The position numbers were made by a program, and so were the translations under genes. Below are positions 1-6,042 of a stretch of 17,161 bases of DNA, piece after piece. The notes under the pieces are model-generated. The model saw only the letters and a list, made by a program, of their open reading frames with translations, did not search any database and was not told the origin of the DNA. Source of the stretch: an archaeon (lineage in GTDB: Archaea > Nanobdellota > Nanobdellia > Pacearchaeales > UBA284); the NCBI GenBank assembly GCA_030619955.1, contig JAUXAK010000005.1, positions 1 to 17,161 of the forward strand. Direction: 5' to 3'. Positions within the stretch are counted from its first letter, which is position 1, and each line of letters starts with the position of its first letter.

Positions 1-153
1 CTTGTTGATTGCAAGGGTTTTCAAAATACATGGCTTGCCCGAAATAAAGATTATAAACTTGTTATTGTGAGAGGAAAAAATTTGCTTGGCAAATTTTTAG
101 ATGTTAATATTGAAAAGGCAAAGCCACATTATTTGTATGGAGAAGTTATGTAA
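1..153 (+). CDS. C-terminal end of tRNA methylthiotransferase (e-MtaB/CDKAL1-like), TRAM domain; 5' end outside window
   Basis: The first 50 codons form an open frame ending in TAA at 151-153; the start lies left of the window. The peptide reads like the C-terminal TRAM domain of archaeal radical-SAM methylthiotransferases. It has a VDCKG turn, a TWLARN strand, a VIVRG segment followed by NLLGKFLDVNI, and a final HYLYGE strand. Enzymes of this family add a methylthio group to t6A at position 37 of tRNAs reading ANN codons, and the TRAM domain binds the tRNA. The catalytic radical-SAM and N-terminal cluster domains are not visible, so the family assignment rests on the tail only. Another TRAM protein, such as a different MiaB paralog, is possible but the motif spacing fits this family best. 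The gene converges on the membrane-protein gene, with 23 nt between the two stops. Confidence 0.72.
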   Translation, partial: LVDCKGFQNTWLARNKDYKLVIVRGKNLLGKFLDVNIEKAKPHYLYGEVM

Positions 154-176
154 TTAAATTGTATAACTAGATCCAC

Positions 177-677
177 TTAATATTTTAATGTTTTAATGTC
201 AAAGAATACTCCCTTTAGTACATTTCTTGTTCCTGGATTAAACTTTGTAAGAATTCTTGTAACAAGGAAAAGTTCCTTCCATGAATGAGGATAAATAAGA
301 AAATCCCATACTTCATGGAGACACAAGTTTAAAAATATTAATACTGTGAAAAGAATATTTGAAGTAAATAAGAAAGCTAGAAATGAGAATAATATACTCA
401 TGTCAACTCCATGAAATATCTTAAAAGTGTAACCATAAGACCCGTAACATATACTTTTCCTATAATGCTTAACACTAATCAACTTAGCTAAGATATTGTT
501 AAAAAAATGGTCTATGTCTAAGAGAATGCCTGCAAAGAAACATATAAAAATTAATTTTAAATTTAATCCAAAAGCTAATCCTATTAAACATATTATTAGC
601 GAGAATACAATATATATTGCTTCGTCAATTATTGGGTTATACTTTCCAAATATATTTAAATTATTTAATTGTTTCAT
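177..677 (-). CDS. Four-helix membrane protein with DxDH and H..WD motifs, DUF457/YdjM-like putative metal-dependent hydrolase
   Basis: This 166-residue protein has about four hydrophobic segments, near residues 20-38, 41-60, 92-105 and 108-128. Charged residues sit at helix ends: LLDIDHF gives D54, D56 and H57, FHG gives H89, LHEVWD gives H121 and D125, and PHSW gives H131. Conserved D/H residues in short membrane helices are typical of the DUF457 (LexA-binding/YdjM-like) predicted membrane metal-dependent hydrolases. I recognise the pattern, not a specific ortholog, and the substrate is unknown. The ATG at 677 has no clear Shine-Dalgarno sequence. The gene is the last in a leftward run after TrmB and a possible micro-ORF. 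An ordinary small membrane protein of another family is the alternative. Confidence 0.6.
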   Translation of the reverse strand: MKQLNNLNIFGKYNPIIDEAIYIVFSLIICLIGLAFGLNLKLIFICFFAGILLDIDHFFNNILAKLISVKHYRKSICYGSYGYTFKIFHGVDMSILFSFLAFLFTSNILFTVLIFLNLCLHEVWDFLIYPHSWKELFLVTRILTKFNPGTRNVLKGVFFDIKTLKY

Positions 678-688
678 GTTTAAATTTA

Positions 689-820
689 TTATCTAATTTT
701 GTAATAATCAGAATTTAAAATATTTTCTTTAAATAGGCGAGCAATTACAATTAGCACAATAAAAAATAAACCAAAGAATAAGATAAAAACAAATAAAAAG
801 ATTCTTCTTTTTCACCTCTT
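689..820 (-). other. Possible single-span membrane micro-ORF with a strong Shine-Dalgarno but no in-frame standard start
   Basis: On the minus strand an AAGAGGTGA Shine-Dalgarno element (812-820) is followed by an open frame that ends in TAA at 689-691. The frame encodes a basic KRR stretch, about 21 hydrophobic residues and a short polar tail ending DYYKIR, the usual shape of a single-pass membrane peptide. There is no ATG, GTG or TTG before the helix in this frame: the codon just upstream is TGA, and an AUC lies 9 nt after the SD. A GTG inside the SD is in another frame that stops after 28 residues. Removing one A from the A5 run (807-811) would join that GTG to the membrane frame. It may be a gene with a non-standard start, a frameshifted gene, a sequencing error, or chance in AT-rich DNA. 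Confidence 0.3.
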
Positions 821-863
821 TTTATTTTCAAACAGGTTTAAGGTTTAAAGTTTTTAGGTTTGT

Positions 864-1685
864 TTATCCTTTGATCTTAACTTTGTTTAAAGGTGTCATC
901 TTGTCCCAGGTGTGGCTGAAAATCTGTCCTAGTGCTTGTCCAAAAAAAGGACTATTCATCCAAATTCCTAAATCATAATTTGGATGCACTTCTGCGTCAT
1001 CTAATATCATTAACATCACTTCATTATTGTCTTTTAAGGCAAATCTTGACTTAATTTTTCCATGTCTTACTTCTGCAAACTTGCTAAGATCTTTTGCAAC
1101 TTTGTAGTTTTTTGGTGTTATTTGTGCAGCTATCTTTATGCTTACCCCTTTTTTCTTTGCCCTCTCAAGTGCACTTCTAAGTGCTTCAAATTTTCTATTA
1201 AGGCCTTCTGCTGTTGTTGCAATAATTAAATTTTTTTCAGTGCCTCTTATCATCATGTCCAAATGGTTGTAAACATTGTGTCTTCCTCTGATAGCCCCAC
1301 TTAAATCAGTTGGCTCTATGTATTTTATGCCTTTGGTATAAAGAGTTGATAACTCACCAAGAACATCAGAAGTCTTTAATTCATCTAATCTCTTAGACAT
1401 GGTTTTTGCATTTCTCATAACATTTTTCTTTACTCTCTCAACAACTTCAGTTGGTTTTAGTGCAATAAACTTTATTGGCTTTCCTAATTTCATTACAACA
1501 AACCCTTTTTTTTCAAGACTTTCCAGAATGTCATAAGTTCTGCTTCTAGGCACTTCACTAATATCACTTAGTTCTCCAGCAGTTGAAACTCCTCGAGATA
1601 ACAAAGCAGTCCATACTCTCACTTCATATAAATTAAGACCAAAAATCTTTCTTAGCCTGCTCAAAAATTCTTCTTTTACAATCAT
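864..1685 (-). CDS. TrmB-family transcriptional regulator (winged HTH plus PLD-like effector domain)
   Basis: This 273-residue protein has a winged helix-turn-helix at about residues 15-75. Its recognition part reads GELSDISEVPRSRTYDILES and is followed by the wing GFVVMKLGKPIKF. A helical linker with heptad-like spacing spans about 80-110. The C-terminal half resembles the TrmB effector domain, with IRGRHNVYNHLD, a LIIATTAEG strand and a closing HPNYDLGIWMNSPFFG...HTWD segment. TrmB proteins of archaea bind DNA as dimers and often respond to sugars, regulating sugar transport, glycolysis and gluconeogenesis; the ligand here is unknown. The ATG at 1685 fits a TATA box about 50 nt upstream, and the SD (GCGGTAA region) is weak. 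The gene is transcribed towards the small membrane-protein gene. Confidence 0.9.
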   Translation of the reverse strand: MIVKEEFLSRLRKIFGLNLYEVRVWTALLSRGVSTAGELSDISEVPRSRTYDILESLEKKGFVVMKLGKPIKFIALKPTEVVERVKKNVMRNAKTMSKRLDELKTSDVLGELSTLYTKGIKYIEPTDLSGAIRGRHNVYNHLDMMIRGTEKNLIIATTAEGLNRKFEALRSALERAKKKGVSIKIAAQITPKNYKVAKDLSKFAEVRHGKIKSRFALKDNNEVMLMILDDAEVHPNYDLGIWMNSPFFGQALGQIFSHTWDKMTPLNKVKIKG

Positions 1686-1730
1686 TTTATTACCGCTTCG
1701 TAATTGCTTTATTGTTTTAGTATGGAGTGG

Positions 1731-1738
1731 TATTTAAA
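1731..1738 (-). promoter_or_regulatory. TATA box of the left TrmB gene
   Basis: The minus strand reads TTTAAATA, close to the archaeal TATA consensus, centred about 50 nt before the ATG. This predicts a leader of about 25 nt. The adjacent bases ACCACTCC immediately downstream share a 9-mer with the right-hand TrmB intergenic region, so an autoregulatory site overlapping the promoter is possible. Confidence 0.55.
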
Positions 1739-1790
1739 GTTTTCTATGATAAGATATCAATAATGCCAAATATTAGATAAAATACCGAAT

Positions 1791-1810
1791 ATTAAATAAT
1801 ATTAAATAAT
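1791..1810. repeat. Perfect 10-bp tandem duplication at the 3' end of ileS
   Basis: The unit ATTAAATAAT occurs twice back to back and continues for three more bases. It covers the stop codon and the last few codons of ileS, so replication slippage here may have set the exact C-terminus of IleRS. No function is evident. Confidence 0.6.
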
Positions 1811-4701
1811 ATTTTGACTTGTTTTTCCTTGATTTTTCCCTCGAATTCATGCCTTTTTTTGATTTTTTCTTTTTTATTGATGGCAAGTTTTAAAGCATTG
1901 ACTTTTTCTTTTATTAGCTTTTCATATTTTTCTATATATGCTTGAAGCTGCTTGTCACAAATTAAAACAAGGTCTATTTTTTGTTCTTTTTTTAATTCAG
2001 CTTTTTTTCTTTTTGCTTGTATTAATCTTGTTAATTCTCTTACATAACCTTCTGCTTCAAGTTCTGGAGTGAGTTTTGTGTTTAAAGTTATTTCCAGAAT
2101 CTTTTTTTCTTTCTCTTTTTTCTTTTCTTTTTCAGCTTTTCTTTTTGGTTTTTTTATTATGATAGTTTTAACATTAACCTGTTTCAGGATAACCTTCTGA
2201 AGTTCTGGATTTATCTTTTGGTTGGTTGTTATAGTTAAAGTTGAAAGAGGCCATCTTATGCCAATGCCTGCTTCAGATCTTTTTGCTAGACTTTTTTCTA
2301 TAATTTCTAGAGCAAAAGTAAAATCTTGTTCAAGTTTTTTATTTATTGCTTTTTTGTCTGCTTTTGGCCATGAGTTTAAATGAATGCTCTCTTGTTTAAG
2401 TTTAAATCTTTCTTTTAATTCTTGATAAATTGATTCTGCTATAAAAGGACATACAGGAGAAAAAAGTTTTATGCAGTTAATTAAAGTACTATAAGTTATA
2501 TAAAGAATTGCTTGTTTTTCTTTTTTTGTTCCTATAGAAGCTTTTTCTCTTATAAGGTGTATATAAACTCTTGAAAGTTCAAGAAATAAAGATTCAACTT
2601 TTGTGATAACTTCATCAATGTGGTAAGATTCAAATAACTTTGTTGTCTCTTGTATAATATTATTACATCTTGATAAAATATATTTTTCTTCTACATCTAA
2701 AGCTGGTTTTATTTTTTCAGGATTTGTCTTTAGAAGCTCAGCAAGTTCCAAGACATAATTCTTTATATTCCATAAAATGTTTATGTGCCTTTGTTTTTGT
2801 TTAGTAGCTTTCCAATTAAAATTAATATTTTCTCCTGCCTTATTTTCGCAAATATAATATCTTAAGAGATCAGCACCATATTTATCAATGACTTCATAAG
2901 GTGAGATAATATTTCCAAGATGTTTTGACATTTTTATACCTTGCCAGTCAAGTATCATCCCATGCATATAAACTGCTTTATAACACGGTTTTTTCAAAGC
3001 AACAAGAGAACATATCAAAAGCATTGAAAACCATAGTTTAATTTGTTCTGTTGCCTCAAGAATAAAGTCTGCTGGAAAAAATTTATTGAATAAGTCTTTT
3101 CTTTTAGGATAATATAAACAATTCCATGAGGTTGTTCCAGAATCAAGCCAAACATCAAGCACATCAGGAATCCTTGACATTTCACTACCACATTTGCATT
3201 TTAATTTTATAGAATCTATCCCTGGTTTGTGCAGGTCTTGAGGTATTTTTGTAATAGCTAATTTTTCAAGTTCTTTTCTTGAGCTAACAACAAGAGTATT
3301 TTTACATTTATCACACTGCCATATTGGTGCTGGAGTCCCCCAGAACCTTTGTCTTGTAATGCTATTATCTCTTAAAACTTTTATCCATGAATCAAAAGCT
3401 TCTTTACCCCATCTTGGAATCCATTTTACTTTTTCATTAGCTTTTAACATTTCTGGTATAAGGTCTTCTATCTTGAGAAACCACTGTTCTGTTGCTCTAA
3501 AAATTATTGGATTATGGCAGCGCCAACAAAAAGGATATTCATGTTCAATTTCTGTCTCTGCAAGCAGTGCTTTTTTCTTTTTCAGGAGTTTATTAATTTT
3601 TGCATCATCTTTTTTTGCTACAAAACCAGTAAGTGCTCCAAGTTGCTTTATAATACCTTTTTCATCAAGTGTGTTAAAAGCAGGAAGTTTATATTTTTGG
3701 CCTATTTCAAAATCTTCTGCACCGCATCCAGGAGCACAATGTACAAGTCCAGAACCTGCTTCTGTTGTTACATATTGTTCAGAAAGCACAATAGTATGAA
3801 TATTTTTATGTTTCTTTTTTAATTTACTATAAATTTCTTTTAACTCATCTAGAGGATGTTCATATTCTAAGCCAAGAAGTTTTTTACCTTTAAATTCTTC
3901 TATAATCTTGAATTTTTTTTCAAATACAGAGCTTAAAACAATATTTGCAATAGCTTTAGCTAAAATCCAGACTTCCTTATCAACCTTAGCTCTGACATAT
4001 TCAATATCTGGATTAACCATAACTGCAAGATTAAATGGAATTGTCCAAGAAGTTGTTGTCCACAATATTAGATATTCATTTTTTTTGTTTTTTAGCTTGA
4101 ATTTCAGGAAGATACTTTTTTCTTTTACATTTTTATATTCTAGTTCATGTTTTGCAAGTGCAGTTTCACAGCTTGCACACCAGTGCATAATCTTTTTACT
4201 TTTGTAAATCCTATTTGTTTCCCAAGCTTTTTTTATTAGTAGCCATTCACTTTCTATAAACTTATTTGTGATTGGCCAGTATGCATTTTCATAGTCTAGC
4301 CAAATGCCTAAACGTAATAAGTCCTTATCCATAAGTTTAGCCATCTTTGAGCTAAAATCTATACAATGCTTTACAAACTTATCAACACTAAATCTTACTA
4401 TTGCTTCTTTATCTAAAAGCTGAAGTTCTTTTTGCACTGCATTTTCAGTTGGCAAACCATGCATATCATAACCAGCTCTATCCCAAATATTATAACCATT
4501 CATTCTTTTGTATCTTAGAATTATGTCTTTCATAGAATTGTTCCATGCCTGGCCAATATGTATTCTACCAGAAGTATAAGGAGGACCTTGTAAAAAATAA
4601 AAAGGCTTGCCTTTCTTGTTTTTTTGTTTAACTTTTTTATAAATGCCTTTATCTTGCCAAAATTTTAGAACATTAAGTTCAGTAACCTTAAAATTATACA
4701 T
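1792..4701 (-). CDS. ileS: Isoleucyl-tRNA synthetase
   Basis: This class Ia aminoacyl-tRNA synthetase of 969 residues charges tRNA-Ile and edits valine. The HIGH motif is PPYTSGRIHIGQ with HIGQ at 48-51, and GYDMHGLPTE follows at about 78. The zinc-type WCASC motif precedes the CP1 editing domain, which contains WTTTSWTIP and SGLVHCAPGCGAEDF. RQRFWGTP and DVWLDSGTTSW follow. The KMSKS loop reads KMSKH at residues 590-594, with His in the last place. The anticodon-binding helices follow, then a Lys/Glu-rich linker (about 845-870) and a C-terminal LTPELEAEGYVREL segment typical of IleRS rather than ValRS or LeuRS. All domains are present and the length is slightly short for the family. A TATA box lies about 85 nt upstream, with a purine-rich leader and no clear SD. 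The gene is probably monocistronic. Confidence 0.96.
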   Translation of the reverse strand: MYNFKVTELNVLKFWQDKGIYKKVKQKNKKGKPFYFLQGPPYTSGRIHIGQAWNNSMKDIILRYKRMNGYNIWDRAGYDMHGLPTENAVQKELQLLDKEAIVRFSVDKFVKHCIDFSSKMAKLMDKDLLRLGIWLDYENAYWPITNKFIESEWLLIKKAWETNRIYKSKKIMHWCASCETALAKHELEYKNVKEKSIFLKFKLKNKKNEYLILWTTTSWTIPFNLAVMVNPDIEYVRAKVDKEVWILAKAIANIVLSSVFEKKFKIIEEFKGKKLLGLEYEHPLDELKEIYSKLKKKHKNIHTIVLSEQYVTTEAGSGLVHCAPGCGAEDFEIGQKYKLPAFNTLDEKGIIKQLGALTGFVAKKDDAKINKLLKKKKALLAETEIEHEYPFCWRCHNPIIFRATEQWFLKIEDLIPEMLKANEKVKWIPRWGKEAFDSWIKVLRDNSITRQRFWGTPAPIWQCDKCKNTLVVSSRKELEKLAITKIPQDLHKPGIDSIKLKCKCGSEMSRIPDVLDVWLDSGTTSWNCLYYPKRKDLFNKFFPADFILEATEQIKLWFSMLLICSLVALKKPCYKAVYMHGMILDWQGIKMSKHLGNIISPYEVIDKYGADLLRYYICENKAGENINFNWKATKQKQRHINILWNIKNYVLELAELLKTNPEKIKPALDVEEKYILSRCNNIIQETTKLFESYHIDEVITKVESLFLELSRVYIHLIREKASIGTKKEKQAILYITYSTLINCIKLFSPVCPFIAESIYQELKERFKLKQESIHLNSWPKADKKAINKKLEQDFTFALEIIEKSLAKRSEAGIGIRWPLSTLTITTNQKINPELQKVILKQVNVKTIIIKKPKRKAEKEKKKEKEKKILEITLNTKLTPELEAEGYVRELTRLIQAKRKKAELKKEQKIDLVLICDKQLQAYIEKYEKLIKEKVNALKLAINKKEKIKKRHEFEGKIKEKQVKILFNII

Positions 4702-4780
4702 TTTTTATTTTTCTTTATCTTTCTCTCTTTTTTATATGAATATCTTTTATATGTACTTTTTGTATGGTTTATACAACCAG

Positions 4781-4788
4781 TATATAAA
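4781..4788 (-). promoter_or_regulatory. TATA box of ileS
   Basis: The minus strand reads TTTATATA, an excellent archaeal TATA element. Transcription would start near 4758, giving a purine-rich leader of about 55 nt before the ileS ATG. The gap between ileS and the next gene upstream (4702-4871) holds nothing else I can identify. Confidence 0.6.
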
Positions 4789-4871
4789 TAATCTCTCTTC
4801 TGGTTCTTTTAAATTTTTTTATTAATAAAAGCAAAGAAAAAATTAAAAAATTGCCTTTTTTCAATTATGTT

Positions 4872-5048
4872 CTATTCAAGTTCTTCCTCTTCTTCATCAT
4901 AGCTCATAGCACTTGGCGATTCTTCTTCAAATTCTTCTTCATCCCAATTGTTTTCATCTTCATCATCTTCTTTTTCTGGCTCATTAAATTCCAGCTCTTC
5001 AAATTCTCCTGCTTTCTGTTTTTTCTTTTGTACTTTCCTTTTTAACAT
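4872..5048 (-). CDS. 58-residue protein with basic N-terminus and acidic Glu/Asp-rich C-terminus
   Basis: This small gene runs from an ATG at 5048 to TAG at 4872-4874. The first 12 residues are strongly basic (MLKRKVQKKKQK). The rest is dominated by Glu and Asp, with FEELEFNEPEKEDDEDENNW, then EEEFEEE, a short SPSAMSYD break and a final run of five Glu before LE. No membrane segment, Cys or catalytic motif is seen, and it is probably disordered outside partners. The start is well supported by an AAGAGGT Shine-Dalgarno at 5054-5060, spaced 5 nt from the ATG, and by a TATA box at 5090-5097. It lies upstream of ileS on the same strand and diverges from the nucleotidyltransferase gene. I do not recognise the family. 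An acidic protein partner of a nucleic-acid-binding machine is only a guess. Confidence 0.72.
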   Translation of the reverse strand: MLKRKVQKKKQKAGEFEELEFNEPEKEDDEDENNWDEEEFEEESPSAMSYDEEEEELE

Positions 5049-5053
5049 TTTAT

Positions 5054-5060
5054 ACCTCTT
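5054..5060 (-). promoter_or_regulatory. Shine-Dalgarno site deciding the start of the 58-residue acidic gene
   Basis: The minus strand reads AAGAGGT and is separated by 5 nt from the ATG at 5048. This is one of few good SD elements in the window, and it supports translation of this short gene. Confidence 0.65.
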
Positions 5061-5089
5061 TATGTTAATTTATATATTTCTAAAAACCC

Positions 5090-5097
5090 TTTATAAG
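5090..5097 (-). promoter_or_regulatory. TATA box of the 58-residue acidic gene
   Basis: The minus strand reads CTTATAAA about 45 nt before the ATG, predicting an 18-20 nt leader that includes the SD. A second AT-rich element, at about 5068-5078, lies too near the ATG to give a leader containing the SD, so the upstream box is preferred. Confidence 0.45.
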
Positions 5098-5165
5098 TTT
5101 TATTGTTATGCATCATAGAAGTCAGGAAAAGTCAGAATTTGATCTAAATTTGAGTTTGCATAGGA

Positions 5166-5173
5166 TTTATAAA
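5166..5173 (+). promoter_or_regulatory. TATA box of the nucleotidyltransferase gene, leaderless arrangement
   Basis: TTTATAAA is centred 25-26 nt before the ATG at 5195 and no Shine-Dalgarno is present between them. Archaeal transcription starts about 25 nt downstream of the TATA centre, so the mRNA is predicted to be leaderless. This also supports the chosen start codon. Confidence 0.6.
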
Positions 5174-5194
5174 TTATAAGATAAAAAAGATTAT

Positions 5195-6034
5195 ATGGCA
5201 AAAATAATTAAAAAAATATTAAATGAAACAATTAAAAACTTTAAAGGAGACAAAAATTTAATTTCTGTAACCCCTACGGGAAGCTTCGTTGATATTAACA
5301 AAAGATTAGAGAAATTTAATGATTTAGATTTAGTTTTTGTATTTAAAAAAATAAATAAAGGTGTTATAAAAAAATTTGAAAGGTTTATAAATTATTTAAA
5401 TAAGAGTTTTTCAACTAACCCACTAGGGATTACTTTTACTTTCAAGCAAGGTGGTACAATAAAGATTATGAGTAAAAAACTTAGAACAATTATGCTTCAT
5501 TTTTTATTATGGTCAAAAAAAGAATATGTAGCTGATTATGCAAATATAGTAAAATTTTCATTTCAACAGAATAAACCTCTTTACGGAAAACCTTTAAAAG
5601 AAATTAAAGAGTTTAAACCAAAAAAAAAAGAACTGTTTAGTGAATTTGGTGGAATAACTACTCAGAAAAAAAGAGTAAAAACAGGAATTATTGAATATTT
5701 AGATTATAATAAAAAAGGAGAAGTAATGATTAAAAAAATAAAATTAAATCCTAATCAATATCTTGATGCTTTATTTTATTCTGTTCTTAGTATTGCCTAT
5801 GATCTAGTTTTAGTAAAAGAGAAATACCCTTTTAAAATTGAAGAATCTACAAAAAAGTTCAGTGAAATTTTTTCAATTCCAAATAAAAATTTTCCTAAGG
5901 AAATGTTAAAATTAAAAAAAGAATTCAGAAAAGGGAAAAAATTTTCAAAAAAAGAAATTTTAGAGCTTAAAAATAAATCATTACAATTTATAGATCAATG
6001 TCTTATTTTACTTTCCAGACAAAAATTTTATTAA
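5195..6034 (+). CDS. Putative pol-beta superfamily nucleotidyltransferase with helical C-terminal domain
   Basis: This 279-residue protein has the nucleotidyltransferase signature: a helix, then TPTGSF (G29, S30), then a strand FNDLDLVFVF with D43 and D45, the GS...DxD metal-binding pattern. A later segment ending PLYGKPLKE (about 128-135) matches the hydrophobic-LYG element seen after the catalytic core in MNT-like enzymes. The C-terminal 130 residues look helical and Lys-rich. The usual third carboxylate is not obvious: the expected strand reads GTIKIM (about 87-92). The substrate is unknown; candidates are a tRNA or small-molecule nucleotidyltransferase, or a toxin/antitoxin-type transferase. 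It is the only complete rightward gene here, stands alone behind its own promoter, and converges with ppsA with only 6 nt between stops. A T7 run at 6036-6042 could terminate it. Confidence 0.65.
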   Translation: MAKIIKKILNETIKNFKGDKNLISVTPTGSFVDINKRLEKFNDLDLVFVFKKINKGVIKKFERFINYLNKSFSTNPLGITFTFKQGGTIKIMSKKLRTIMLHFLLWSKKEYVADYANIVKFSFQQNKPLYGKPLKEIKEFKPKKKELFSEFGGITTQKKRVKTGIIEYLDYNKKGEVMIKKIKLNPNQYLDALFYSVLSIAYDLVLVKEKYPFKIEESTKKFSEIFSIPNKNFPKEMLKLKKEFRKGKKFSKKEILELKNKSLQFIDQCLILLSRQKFY

Positions 6035-6035
6035 A

Positions 6036-6042
6036 TTTTTTT
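6036..6042 (+). terminator. Oligo-T terminator after the nucleotidyltransferase gene
   Basis: Seven consecutive T residues directly follow the stop codon on the coding strand. Archaeal termination commonly needs only a U-tract. It overlaps the stop codon of the converging ppsA gene. Confidence 0.4.

Noticed and set aside
834..862. AGGTTTA heptamer repeated, resembling a telomere-like or iteron sequence
   Set aside because: There are only two perfect copies and one variant, interrupted, directly behind a gene end; this is consistent with chance in AT-rich DNA.
5101..5165. CTGA repeats and an ATGATG on the minus strand, like parts of a C/D-box guide RNA
   Set aside because: The D-like boxes come before the C-like box and no second CTGA follows at the needed distance.
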